Source: Alistipes sp. Marseille-P5061 (GTDB lineage: Bacteria > Bacteroidota > Bacteroidia > Bacteroidales > Rikenellaceae). From it: 64,000 nucleotides of DNA. Below, piece after piece: positions 15,694 to 24,004 of the stretch. Each line of letters starts with the position of its first letter. Position 1 is the stretch's first letter. Where the stretch lies: NCBI RefSeq assembly GCF_900290115.1, contig NZ_LT985748.1, forward strand, positions 62,001 through 126,000, written 5' to 3'. The translations under genes were made by a program, and so were the position numbers. Under the pieces are notes generated by a model, which saw only the letters and a list, made by a program, of their open reading frames with translations, had not been told where the DNA came from and did no database searches.

Positions 15694-18315
15694 ATGAAAC
15701 TCCTCTTTGAAATCGAATACCGCACCCAATGGGGCGAGCAGCTCGTGCTCCTCTGGGGCCGGCGGCGCATCGTCCTGCACTATGTGGAAAACGGGCTCTG
15801 GCGCGGCGTCTGCGACGCACCGCGCGGAGGCGACGGAACGACCTACCGCTATACGGTCGAGCGCGAGGGGGTCTGCATCCGCACCGAGTGGCGCTGCCAC
15901 CGGCTCCGTCTGCCGCGCGGGCTCGCCTGCCGCGAGGTCCGCATCCGCGACCGCTGGCAGGAGCTTCCCGCCGGAGCCGCCTTCCTCTCGTCGGCCTTCA
16001 CGCGGGCGGTGTTTGCCCGTCGGCAGGGCCGTACGGAGGGTGCCGCCGAGCCCAGACCGGTAGGAAAGGCCCCCGGCGGCGAGGTGCTGCTGCGCGTCGT
16101 GGCTCCCGACATCCGCCCCGGCGAGCAGCTGGCCATCGCCTCGGAGCGCCTCGACGGCTGGCAGCGCATGGTGCCCTTCGACGACGGGGAGTTCCCCGAG
16201 TGGAGCCTTCGCCTGACGCTGCCCGAGGGGGCGGCCTTCAAGCTGCTCGTCATCGACCGTGCGACGGGGCGCCCCGTCGTTTGGGAGGAGGGTGAAAACC
16301 GCCGCTGGAGCGGTGCGGCGGCCGACGGGGAGCTGCTCGTCGAGGCGTCGCTCACGCCCCGCCTGCCCGAGCGGCAGTGGCACGGCGCCGGGACGGCGAT
16401 TCCGGTCTTCTCGCTCCGCTCGCGCGAGAGCTTCGGCGTGGGCGAGTTCGCCGACCTGAAGCTGCTCATCGACTGGGCCGCGGCGACCCGCCAGCGGGTC
16501 ATCCAGCTGCTGCCGGTCAACGATACGACGATGACCCGCACGTGGGAGGACTCCTATCCCTACAACGCCAACTCAATCTATGCGCTCCACCCCCAGTTCC
16601 TCCGTCTGACGGCGGCGGGCGTGGCCGAGGACGAGGAGTACTGCCGCCTGCGCGACGAGCTCAACGCGCTGGAGGAGGTCGACTACGAGCGGGTCAACGC
16701 CGCCAAGGAGCGGCTGCTGCGTGCCACCTTCGCCCGCTGCGGTGCCCGCACGGCGGCCCGGGCCGACTACAAGGCCTTCGTCGAGGCCAACCGCCACTGG
16801 CTGCTGCCCTATGCCGCCTACCGCTGCCTGCGCGACGAGTACGGCACGGCCGACTTCGCGCAGTGGGGCCCCTATGCCCGCTACGAGCGGCGCAAGGTGG
16901 AGGCCTACTGCCTGGCCCACAGCCGCGAGGTGGGCTACCACTGCTGGGTGCAGTACCACCTCCACCTCCAGCTCTCGGAGGTGAGCCGCTATGCCCACAG
17001 CCGCGGCATCGTCCTCAAGGGCGACCTGCCCATCGGCATCGGCCGCACGAGCGCCGACGCGTGGCAGTCGCCGCGCCTCTTCCACCTCGATTCGCAGGCG
17101 GGGGCGCCGCCCGACGCCTTCTCGGAGGTGGGGCAGAACTGGGGCTTCCCGACCTACGACTGGGAGCGCATGGCGCACGACGGCTACGCATGGTGGCGCG
17201 CGCGGCTGCACAAGATGTCCGAATACTTCGACGCCTACCGCATCGACCACATCCTCGGCTTCTTCCGCATCTGGGAGATTCCCGCCGAGGCGCTCCACGG
17301 GCTGCTGGGCCACTTCAATCCGGCGATGCCCTATTCGGCCGGCGAGCTGCGCGGCATGGGCTTCGACCTCTCGGAGGGGCGCTACGTCACCCCGCCGCTC
17401 GACGACGCAACGCTCGGGGCGATATTCGGCGAGCTGGCCGACGAGGTGCGGCGCGACTGCATCCGCCACGGGCGGCTCGTCTCCTCGTGCTCGACGCAGC
17501 GCCGCGCGGCGGCCCGCTATCCGGGCGAGGAGGAGCACGACCGCCGGATGCGCGGGGGGCTGATGACGCTGCTCGACGACGTGCTCTTCGTCGAGGACCC
17601 CTACCGCAAGGGGTACTACCATCCCCGCATCGCGGCCCGCGGGACCCGTTCGTTCGCGCTGCTGCCCGGCTGGCAGCAGGAGGCCTTCATGCGGCTGCAC
17701 GACGACTTCTTCTACCGGCGCCACGACCGCTTCTGGCAGGAGTCGGCCCTGCGCAAGCTGCCGGTGCTGCTCACGGCCACCGACATGCTCGCCTGCGGCG
17801 AGGACCTGGGGATGATTCCCGACTGTGTGCCCGCGACGATGCGGATGCTGCAGATTCTCTCGCTCGAAATCCAGCGCATGCCCAAGCGTGCGGGCGAGCG
17901 CTTCGCCGCGACGGCCGACTATCCCTATCTGAGCGTCTGCTCGACCTCGACCCACGACATGACGCCGCTGCGCGCCTGGTGGCGTGAGGAGCGCGCCACT
18001 ACGCAGCACTTCTACAACGAGGTGCTCCGCTGTCCGGGCGAGGCTCCCGCCGAGTGCGAGCCGTGGCTCTGCCGGCGCATTGTCGAGATGCACCTCACCT
18101 CGCCCGCCATGTTCGCCATCCTGCCGCTGCAGGACTGGCTGGCGATGGATGAGGAGCTGCGGGCGCCCGACCCCGAAAAGGAGCGCATCAACGTCCCGGC
18201 CATTCTCCGCTACTACTGGCGCTACCGCATGCACCTGACGCTCGAGCAGCTGCTCGCGGCCGAGGACTTCAATACGACGCTTTGCGACATGATAGCCGTC
18301 AGCGGCCGCGGTTGA
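15694..18315 (+). CDS. malQ: 4-alpha-glucanotransferase, CBM20-GH77 (DPE2-like)
   Basis: 873 residues from ATG 15694; the frame is open 16 codons upstream, but the sequence MKLLFEIEYRTQWGEQL is where the first domain begins. Two N-terminal CBM20-type starch-binding domains (about residues 1-110 and 125-230) precede a GH77 catalytic domain. Asp518 in FDAYRIDHILGFFR is the nucleophile, Glu703 in ACGEDLGMIP the acid/base and Asp755 in TSTHDMTPL the third carboxylate; YNANSIYALHPQFL and LKGDLPIGIGR are conserved. The catalytic domain carries a long insert (~residues 310-400), as in DPE2-type disproportionating enzymes. It transfers glucan chains in maltodextrin and glycogen metabolism in the cytoplasm. 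It appears monocistronic, with a terminator downstream. Confidence 0.93.
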   Translation: MKLLFEIEYRTQWGEQLVLLWGRRRIVLHYVENGLWRGVCDAPRGGDGTTYRYTVEREGVCIRTEWRCHRLRLPRGLACREVRIRDRWQELPAGAAFLSSAFTRAVFARRQGRTEGAAEPRPVGKAPGGEVLLRVVAPDIRPGEQLAIASERLDGWQRMVPFDDGEFPEWSLRLTLPEGAAFKLLVIDRATGRPVVWEEGENRRWSGAAADGELLVEASLTPRLPERQWHGAGTAIPVFSLRSRESFGVGEFADLKLLIDWAAATRQRVIQLLPVNDTTMTRTWEDSYPYNANSIYALHPQFLRLTAAGVAEDEEYCRLRDELNALEEVDYERVNAAKERLLRATFARCGARTAARADYKAFVEANRHWLLPYAAYRCLRDEYGTADFAQWGPYARYERRKVEAYCLAHSREVGYHCWVQYHLHLQLSEVSRYAHSRGIVLKGDLPIGIGRTSADAWQSPRLFHLDSQAGAPPDAFSEVGQNWGFPTYDWERMAHDGYAWWRARLHKMSEYFDAYRIDHILGFFRIWEIPAEALHGLLGHFNPAMPYSAGELRGMGFDLSEGRYVTPPLDDATLGAIFGELADEVRRDCIRHGRLVSSCSTQRRAAARYPGEEEHDRRMRGGLMTLLDDVLFVEDPYRKGYYHPRIAARGTRSFALLPGWQQEAFMRLHDDFFYRRHDRFWQESALRKLPVLLTATDMLACGEDLGMIPDCVPATMRMLQILSLEIQRMPKRAGERFAATADYPYLSVCSTSTHDMTPLRAWWREERATTQHFYNEVLRCPGEAPAECEPWLCRRIVEMHLTSPAMFAILPLQDWLAMDEELRAPDPEKERINVPAILRYYWRYRMHLTLEQLLAAEDFNTTLCDMIAVSGRG

Positions 18316-18384
18316 GGACGGTTGAGGATGGTTGACGGCCGCCGGCGGACGTTCCCGCGCCGGACCGCAAAGCCGGAACACAAA

Positions 18385-18425
18385 ATGCAGCGCCGGGGTC
18401 CCGAACAGGAGCTCCGGCGCTGCAT
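18385..18425. terminator. Bidirectional terminator after malQ
   Basis: A 12-bp perfect stem (ATGCAGCGCCGG at 18385-18396, complement at 18414-18425) lies between malQ and the convergent ftsH fragment. The minus strand continues into TTTTGTGTT. Confidence 0.75.
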
Positions 18426-18441
18426 CTTCACTTCGGACGTC

Positions 18442-18696
18442 CTACTTCCGGGCGGGAACGTATTTGCGCACGATGCGCATGAACTCGTCGCCCGTTATGC
18501 TCTCGCGTTCCATCAGGTACTCGGCCGCTTCGTTCATGATGTCAAGATGTTCCGAGATGATGCCGCGGGCCTTCTCGTGTGCCTTGCGGATGATGCGCAG
18601 CACCTCGCTGTCGACCTCGGCGGCCGTGGAGGCCGAGCAGGAGGCCGTCGCTTCGCCTCCCAGGTAGGCGTCGTTCACCTGTTCGAGTCCCATCAT
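18442..18696 (-). pseudogene. FtsH C-terminal fragment
   Basis: 84 residues beginning MMGLEQVNDAYLGGEATASCS, followed by TAAEVDSEVLRIIRKAHEKARGIISEHLDIMNEAAEYLMERESITGDEFMRIVRKYV. This matches the extreme C-terminal helical part of FtsH ATP-dependent zinc metalloproteases, after the HEXXH peptidase core. The AAA+ module and the HEXXH motif are absent here and I do not find them elsewhere in the window. The fragment ends about 40 bp from the insertion sequence, so an IS-linked deletion is a likely cause. An 18-bp palindrome (ATCCAAAT, AA, ATTTGGAT) occupies 18713-18730. Whether the fragment is expressed is unknown. Confidence 0.7.
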
Positions 18697-18736
18697 GTCG
18701 TTTCCAGTTACAATCCAAATAAATTTGGATCAAAGT

Positions 18737-18749
18737 TTTTGGTTAGATT
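18737..18749 (+). repeat. Left subterminal inverted repeat of the IS
   Basis: TTTTGGTTAGATT, exact inverse of 20192-20204. Confidence 0.8.
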
Positions 18750-18796
18750 TGTTTTTATTTCATTAACAACATATTGCGTTTCTTGAAGATCTTCCC

Positions 18797-18878
18797 GGCC
18801 AAAGGTCAAGGCACAAGTGACTCCGCCGGCCTCTGATCGAGCCGGTGCGGAGACACTTCGTGCTTAACACCTTTGGCC
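18797..18878 (-). ncRNA. Candidate guide (bridge/seek) RNA hairpin of the IS
   Basis: The non-coding end downstream of the transposase contains an 82-nt nested hairpin. GGCCAAAGGT (18797-18806) pairs with ACCTTTGGCC (18869-18878). Further in, GCAC-AGTG pairs with CACT-GTGC (18811-18819 with 18854-18863), and CTCCGC (18821-18826) pairs with GCGGAG (18847-18852), interrupted by small internal loops. IS1111-type elements are known to encode their target-guiding RNA downstream of the transposase, so position and structure both fit. Transcript ends and the guide loops are not determined. Confidence 0.6.
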
Positions 18879-19072
18879 CTTTCGAAAGCCGAGATTTCAG
18901 AACCCGTAAAAAACCTTCGGTAAACAGACTTTCCACAGCGGTCAGCACGCTGCCGCATGTTCCTGTATTAGTTTACAAAGGCCAGAGGAGCAAACTATTT
19001 TAAGCGGACGTTAACGCCGCAAACATCATGTAGTATTCTCTCTGGGAAAATCCGTTTACCGGAAGGGTTTCT

Positions 19073-20152
19073 CTATGACATGACACTATTGACATAATCA
19101 GTCTGGTGCTTGAGTACGAAGTATAATCTGTTGACCAGTTTGCGGGCGACCTTTACGATGGCCTTGCTCTTTGGCATTCGCTTGCACTGTTCAGTAAAAA
19201 ACAGGTTCATCGCAGGGTCTTGACGTACCGCCACCCATGCGGCCTCTATCAGGTTACAGCGCATGACGGCGTTTCTTCGCACGGTAATGTCTCCTGTCCC
19301 ATCTTTCTCTCCACTGGAATGGCACATCGGGATCATCCCGATATAGGCGGCCAGTTGTTCGGCATTGCGGAAACGGGCAATGTCACATATCTCCGAAAGA
19401 AATGCCATTCCCGTAGCCTGTCCGAACCCCGGAACGGTCATAATCAACCGCAGCGGTTCGCGAAACCGGTCCGTCTTGGCCAATGTCCGCAAAGCCCGTG
19501 TCATCTCCAACTTCTGGCGGCGTAGCTCCTCCAGATGCCGGATTTGAATGTCGAAGGCCTGACGCCCGCTCGGTGTGAGGGTTTCAACCTCCTTCAACCA
19601 GGCAATAAAACGTTTTGACCAGTTGGAGAACGGTTCGAGGAACTCTTGTGGAATCCCAATGCCCAGATACCGCAATTGGGACTTGATCCGGTTCTTCTGA
19701 CGCGTCGTGTCTTTTGTTATCGAGTTCTTCAATCTTATCAAGGAACGCATCTCCAACGATGCGCTGTCCGGCGTGTAAATGCCTTTCAGTTCGTTGGCTC
19801 GTAAACTCCGCGCCAGCTTGCTGCTATCCACGGCGTCACTCTTACGAAGCTTTTCACTGCTCTTGGTCGGAACATCCCCCGGATTGACAACATCGTGGTC
19901 AATCCCTAATGCCGTCAGCCGTTCGTGTATCCAGAACCCGCAGAAGCCGGCTTCGTATACCGAATGATATTCGGCTCCCGGATAACTCCGCGCCAGAAAT
20001 CCGTGCAATGCTTCCGGACTCGGATGCTGACTAAACTTCTTCAGCACGGAGGTCTCCGACAAGACCGTAACCGACCAACTCTTCAAATGGACATCGATCC
20101 CTATATAAATCTTTTGTCCTCTGAAACTAATTTCGTTTCTTTGTCCTCTCAT
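19073..20152 (-). CDS. IS110/IS1111-family transposase (DEDD recombinase)
   Basis: 359 residues, full length for the family. The RuvC-like N-terminal domain has the DEDD tetrad as Asp20 (IYIGIDVH), Glu67 (SVYEAGFCG), and Asp106/Asp109 (KLRKSDAVDSSKLA). The C-terminal IS116/IS110/IS902 domain reads LIMTVPGFGQATGMAFLSEICDIARFRNAEQLAAYIGMIP and carries the conserved serine in CHSSGEKDG, believed to be the strand-cleaving nucleophile. It should excise and insert the element guided by a bridge/seek RNA. No frameshift or stop is seen, so it looks active. A 7-bp inverted repeat (GCTATCG at 20155-20161, CGATAGC at 20208-20214) sits at its start and could mask translation initiation. Confidence 0.93.
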   Translation of the reverse strand: MRGQRNEISFRGQKIYIGIDVHLKSWSVTVLSETSVLKKFSQHPSPEALHGFLARSYPGAEYHSVYEAGFCGFWIHERLTALGIDHDVVNPGDVPTKSSEKLRKSDAVDSSKLARSLRANELKGIYTPDSASLEMRSLIRLKNSITKDTTRQKNRIKSQLRYLGIGIPQEFLEPFSNWSKRFIAWLKEVETLTPSGRQAFDIQIRHLEELRRQKLEMTRALRTLAKTDRFREPLRLIMTVPGFGQATGMAFLSEICDIARFRNAEQLAAYIGMIPMCHSSGEKDGTGDITVRRNAVMRCNLIEAAWVAVRQDPAMNLFFTEQCKRMPKSKAIVKVARKLVNRLYFVLKHQTDYVNSVMS

Positions 20153-20191
20153 GGCTATCGCTATTTTAGTTAGTTAAGGTTTGGCTGCTTT

Positions 20192-20204
20192 AATCTAACC
20201 AAAA
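20192..20204 (-). repeat. Right subterminal inverted repeat of the IS
   Basis: AATCTAACCAAAA, exact inverse of 18737-18749. Confidence 0.8.
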
Positions 20205-20214
20205 TCTCGATAGC

Positions 20215-20675
20215 TTTTTTCTTCTATCCGCTATCGGTGCGGTCTACTCGGATTGTAAACATAGGAACTGTTTTTGAGTGCGTAAAAATCGTTATTTCGC
20301 GGCGTTCCGTACTCTTCGTTCGGGAGTCGAAATTGTGCGTTTGTTCGTCGAATCCGGCCCCGGTGCTGCGATATCCGTAAATCGGGTATGCGCGGCCGTA
20401 ATCGGGATAGGTGCCCGAAGCCGGTTCCACCCTAATTTTGCAGCGTGAACGGGTGTGCCGCCGCCGAGGCGGGTGCCGGGGTGCCGCGCATGGCGGGACA
20501 AGGTGCCGCCGCAAGCGAAACCGAGTTGCCGAAAGGGGGCGCCGGGCTGCCGCAAACGGAACCGGGCTGCCGGAAACGGGGCAGGCCCGTCAGAAAAGGG
20601 GCGGCCTGTCGCCGGAAGAGTGCCCGGGCGGTGAATTTCCGGCTCCGGGCGTGCGACCGAACCGTTCATTTGAAC
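20215..20675. other. Gene-free stretch right of the IS
   Basis: No open frame here has coding character; the 20430-20620 part is GC-rich with CCG/GCC repeats and short inverted repeats. Nothing recognisable as an RNA gene was seen. Confidence 0.5.
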
Positions 20676-20714
20676 TATCTTTGTATCATGGGCATGGCTT
20701 CCGAAGCCATGCCC
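20676..20714 (+). promoter_or_regulatory. Promoter -7 element and 5'-terminal hairpin of the TonB receptor mRNA
   Basis: TATCTTTG (20676-20683) predicts transcription starting near 20690. The message would then open directly with an 11-bp perfect stem (20690-20700 with 20704-20714, containing GGGCATGGC) closed by a 3-nt loop. The hairpin ends 14 bp before the start codon, so it could protect the 5' end or control translation. Confidence 0.6.
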
Positions 20715-20728
20715 CGCAGACTGAAATC

Positions 20729-22684
20729 ATGAAGAACCTCCAGACCCGGATTCTGACACTGCTCCTTGCCGCGGGATGCAGCCTCGCGGCTCAGGCCCGC
20801 GTAACGGACCCTGCACTGACGGACCCTGCACTGCCGGACGTCGCGTCCAGCCAGGACTCGCTCCGACCGGCACGGAGCTACGCAATCGGCGAGGTCGTGG
20901 TGACCGGCGCCCGCACGGTGACCGACCCGCGCCACCTCTCGCAGAGCGTCTCCGTCATCGGCCGGCCGCAGATTGAACGCGCACAGCAGCCCTCGCTGCT
21001 CCCCGTGCTGAGCGAGCAGGTGCCGGGGCTCTTCGTCACCTTGCGCGGAGTGATGGGTTACGGCGTCTCGAACGGCGCGGCGGGCAACATCTCGCTGCGC
21101 GGACTGAGCGGCAGCTCAGGGCGGATGATGGTCCTCATCGACGGCCATCCGCAGTATGCCGGCATCTTCGGTCACCCCGTCTCCGACGCCTGCCAGTCGT
21201 TTCTGGCCGAGCGGGTCGAGGTGCTGCGCGGACCGGCATCGGTGCTCTACGGCTCGAACGCCATGGGCGGCGTGGTCAACATCGTCACCCGCCATCTGGC
21301 CGGGGACGGCGTGGAGACCCGCCTCAGGGCGGGCTACGGCTCGTGGAACACGCTGGAGAGCGAGCTGACGAACCTCATCCACAAGGGGCGCTTCTCGAGC
21401 ACGCTCTCCGGTTCGTACAACCGTACGGACGGCCACCGCGCCGACATGGGCTTCGAGCAGTACGGCGGCAATGTGCGGCTGAGCTACGAGGCAAGCGAGC
21501 ACTGGAGTCTGCGCGGCGACGTGAACGTGACCCACTTCAACGCCTCCTATCCCGGACCGGTCGGAGCCCGGCTGCTCGACGGCGACCAGCGCATCACGCG
21601 GGGCGCCGCCTCGCTGGCCGTCGAGAACCGCTACGCGAAGAGCTCCGGCGGGCTGAGCCTCTTCTACAACTGGGGCGACCACCGGATAAACGACGGCTAC
21701 ACCTCGTCGGAGGGCGAGCTGCCGCCCGACGACCGCTTCCTTTCGTACGACGACATGATGGGGGCGTCGCTCTACCAGAGCCTGCAGCTCTTCCACGGCA
21801 GCCGCATCACGCTGGGTGCCGACTGGTTCCGCTACGGAGGCCGCGCCTGGAACGAGTATGTGAGCGGCGAGCAGGCGGGGAGCATCTCTCCTCTGGTGGA
21901 CATGCACGAGGATGAGGTGGCCGGATATGTCGACGTGCGGCAGGATGTCGGGTCGTGGCTTACGCTCAACGCCGGGCTGCGGGTCGACCACCACTCGCGC
22001 GCGGGGACCGAGTGGGTGCCTCAGGCGGGTGCCGCCTTCCACCTCGGCGCGGGCATCGAGCTGAAGCTCTCGGCCTCGAAGGGGTTTCGCTATCCGACGC
22101 TGCGCGAGATGCACATGTTCCCGCCCCAGAATCCCGACCTGCGTCCCGAGTCGATGTGGAACTACGAGGCGGCCTTCAGCCAGCGGCTGCTCGACGGGCG
22201 GCTGAGCTACGGTGTGAACCTCTTCTACATCGACGGCAGGAACCTCATCCTGACCCTCCCCAACCCCAACGGCAGCGGCATGCTCAACCAAAACTCGGGG
22301 CGGATTGAAAATGCGGGCGTCGAGCTGCAGGCCGCCTGGCGCATCGACCGCAGTTGGTCGCTCGACGGCAACTACAGCTTCCTGCACATGGAGCAGCCCC
22401 TTCCGGCCGCTCCCGAGCACAAGCTCTACGTGGGGGCCGCCTTCGTGAGGGGGCGCTGGAGCGTCGCGACGGGCATACAGTACATCGCCGGGCTCTATAC
22501 GCAGACCGACCCCGTGCAGACCGAGGAGTTCGTGCTGTGGAACCTCCGGGCCTCGTTCCGCGCCACGCGCTGGCTCTCGCTCTGGGCCCGCGGCGAGAAC
22601 CTGCTGGCGCAGTCCTACCAAATCATCGCCGGTTATCCCATGCCCCGGGCCACGGCGATGGGCGGCATCGAACTCAAATTCTGA
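20729..22684 (+). CDS. TonB-dependent outer-membrane receptor
   Basis: 651 residues from ATG 20729, where the signal peptide starts (MKNLQTRILTLLLAAGCSLAAQA); an open extension upstream is not coding. After a TonB-box-like YAIGEVVVTGARTV comes a plug (QPSLLPVLSEQVPGLFVTLRGVMGYGVSNGAAGNISLRGLSG, then MMVLIDGHPQYAGIFGHPVSDAC and VEVLRGPASVLYGSNAMGGVVNIVT) and a barrel ending MGGIELKF. The compact size and NPDLRPESMWNYEAAF motif fit siderophore/heme/metal-type receptors rather than SusC-type glycan receptors. Substrate is unknown. The DUF362 lipoprotein begins 32 bp downstream and is probably co-transcribed. Confidence 0.9.
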   Translation: MKNLQTRILTLLLAAGCSLAAQARVTDPALTDPALPDVASSQDSLRPARSYAIGEVVVTGARTVTDPRHLSQSVSVIGRPQIERAQQPSLLPVLSEQVPGLFVTLRGVMGYGVSNGAAGNISLRGLSGSSGRMMVLIDGHPQYAGIFGHPVSDACQSFLAERVEVLRGPASVLYGSNAMGGVVNIVTRHLAGDGVETRLRAGYGSWNTLESELTNLIHKGRFSSTLSGSYNRTDGHRADMGFEQYGGNVRLSYEASEHWSLRGDVNVTHFNASYPGPVGARLLDGDQRITRGAASLAVENRYAKSSGGLSLFYNWGDHRINDGYTSSEGELPPDDRFLSYDDMMGASLYQSLQLFHGSRITLGADWFRYGGRAWNEYVSGEQAGSISPLVDMHEDEVAGYVDVRQDVGSWLTLNAGLRVDHHSRAGTEWVPQAGAAFHLGAGIELKLSASKGFRYPTLREMHMFPPQNPDLRPESMWNYEAAFSQRLLDGRLSYGVNLFYIDGRNLILTLPNPNGSGMLNQNSGRIENAGVELQAAWRIDRSWSLDGNYSFLHMEQPLPAAPEHKLYVGAAFVRGRWSVATGIQYIAGLYTQTDPVQTEEFVLWNLRASFRATRWLSLWARGENLLAQSYQIIAGYPMPRATAMGGIELKF

Positions 22685-22716
22685 AACAAGACAAATACCT
22701 TCAAATACCCGAAACG

Positions 22717-23712
22717 ATGAAAAAGAACATTCTGGTGGTCCTGCTGGCGACGCTGCTCGCCGCGACCGGCTGCGCCAATGCGCAGAAACAACGCAAGGCT
22801 TCGGCCGCTTCGGAACCCGAGGCGGCTGCGGCAACGCTCCCGAAGGTCTATTTCTTCAAGGAGATTTCGTCCGACAATCTGGTCAAAATCTACGAGGCGC
22901 TCGGCCGTGAGGCCAAGGGCAAGGTGGCCGTCAAACTCTCGACCGGCGAACCGGGCGGCCACAACTTCCTGCAGCCGTCGCTCATCAAGGCGCTGGTGCA
23001 GAAGGTCAACGGAACGATTGTCGAGTGCAACACGGCCTACGGCGGCGGCCGGGCCGATACGGAGAGCCATCTGAAGGCGGCGGCCGACCACGGATTCACG
23101 GCCATCGCACCGGTCGTCATCATGGATGCCGAGGGTGAAGTGGAACTTCCGGTCGAGGGTGGCAAGCACCTGAAATTCGACATCGTAGGCAAGGACTTCC
23201 TCAACTACGACTTCACCATCATCCTCTCGCACTTCAAGGGCCACGCCATGGGCGGCTTCGGCGGCGCCATCAAGAACATGTCGATTGGCATCGCCTCGTC
23301 GAACGGCAAGGCGTGGATTCACTCGGCCGGCAAGACGCGCGTTCCGGCCGAGGCGTGGAAGAACCTGCCCGAGCAGGACGACTTCCTGGAGTCGATGGCC
23401 GAGGCGGCCAAGGCCGTGGCGGACCATTGCGGCGACCGGATTCTCTACATCAGCGTGGCCAACAACCTCTCGGTGGACTGCGACTGTGACGCCTCGCCCG
23501 AGGAGCCGCGCATGGGTGACATCGGCATCCTCGCCTCGCTCGACCCCGTGGCGCTCGACCGTGCCTGCACCGATTTGGTGCGCTCGTCGGAGGACCCCGG
23601 CAAGGTGCACCTCATCGAGCGCATTGACTCGCGCCACGGCATGCATACGCTCGACCACGCCGAGGCGCTCGGCATGGGCAGCCAGAAGTACGAACTGGTG
23701 ACGCTCGACTGA
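22717..23712 (+). CDS. DUF362 domain lipoprotein
   Basis: 331 residues with a lipoprotein-like signal (MKKNILVVLLATLLAATGC). The DUF362 domain fills the rest: VKLSTGEPGGHNFLQPSLIKALVQKVNGTIVECNTAYGGGR, then TIILSHFKGHAMGGFGGAIKNMSIGIASSNGKAWIHSAGKT and NLSVDCDCDASPEEPRMGDIGILASLDPVALDRACTDLV. The CDC motif is the conserved cysteine site of the family; the adjacent ferredoxin domain found in longer members is missing. The biochemical role of DUF362 is not established. Genetic linkage to the TonB receptor and an exported location suggest a part in handling what that receptor imports. That is inference. Confidence 0.85.
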   Translation: MKKNILVVLLATLLAATGCANAQKQRKASAASEPEAAAATLPKVYFFKEISSDNLVKIYEALGREAKGKVAVKLSTGEPGGHNFLQPSLIKALVQKVNGTIVECNTAYGGGRADTESHLKAAADHGFTAIAPVVIMDAEGEVELPVEGGKHLKFDIVGKDFLNYDFTIILSHFKGHAMGGFGGAIKNMSIGIASSNGKAWIHSAGKTRVPAEAWKNLPEQDDFLESMAEAAKAVADHCGDRILYISVANNLSVDCDCDASPEEPRMGDIGILASLDPVALDRACTDLVRSSEDPGKVHLIERIDSRHGMHTLDHAEALGMGSQKYELVTLD

Positions 23713-23734
23713 CGACCGCCGGATTGTCTGTACC

Positions 23735-23786
23735 GAGGCCCGCTTCCGACCCTCCAGAGGGGGTACGGAGGCGGGCCCTCTTTTTT
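23735..23786 (+). terminator. Intrinsic terminator after the DUF362 gene
   Basis: A GC-rich stem (GGCCCGC at 23737-23743 with GCGGGCC at 23771-23777, extendable inward) is followed by six T at 23781-23786. Confidence 0.85.
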
Positions 23787-23957
23787 GGGGCGGGGCGCGC
23801 AGGGGCGGCGGAACGAGGCTTCCGGGCGGGGAGAAAAGAGGCGGCGGTGCCGGTAATGGCCTCTTCGGAGGCCGCTTGCGGACCCCGGGTGCGGCAAATC
23901 CGTAATCGGGGTAAGCATACCATGAATCCGTATACCGTGTCGGCAGTCGCCGTGCGC

Positions 23958-23965
23958 TATCTTTG
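23958..23965 (+). promoter_or_regulatory. -7 element of the cyclophilin-like lipoprotein gene
   Basis: TATCTTTG lies 40 bp before the start codon at 24005. It decides against the earlier in-frame ATG at 23963, which overlaps the box. Confidence 0.65.
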
Positions 23966-24004
23966 TATCGGGAAATAGAGAACAAACCTGAAAAACACAC
24001 TGCA

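Larger units (their letters stand above)
18737..20204 (-). mobile_element. IS110-family insertion sequence (IS1111-type)
   Basis: Inverted repeats TTTTGGTTAGATT (18737-18749) and its exact complement (20192-20204) bracket one transposase gene on the minus strand. The base composition is clearly lower in GC than both flanks. Subterminal inverted repeats and a long non-coding stretch downstream of the transposase (about 330 bp, against 50 bp upstream) are features of the IS1111 subgroup of IS110. The true ends lie a few bases outside the inverted repeats and I cannot fix them. No target duplication is expected for this family. Confidence 0.85.

Noticed and set aside
18322..18786. A 154-codon plus-strand frame after malQ
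   Set aside because: Antisense to the FtsH fragment and crosses the terminator hairpin; no homology recognised.
20155..20214. Intrinsic terminator at the right IS end (GCTATCG / CGATAGC then six T)
   Set aside because: The 7-bp arms are 46 nt apart and span the inverted repeat; more likely part of the IS end or a translation-masking fold.
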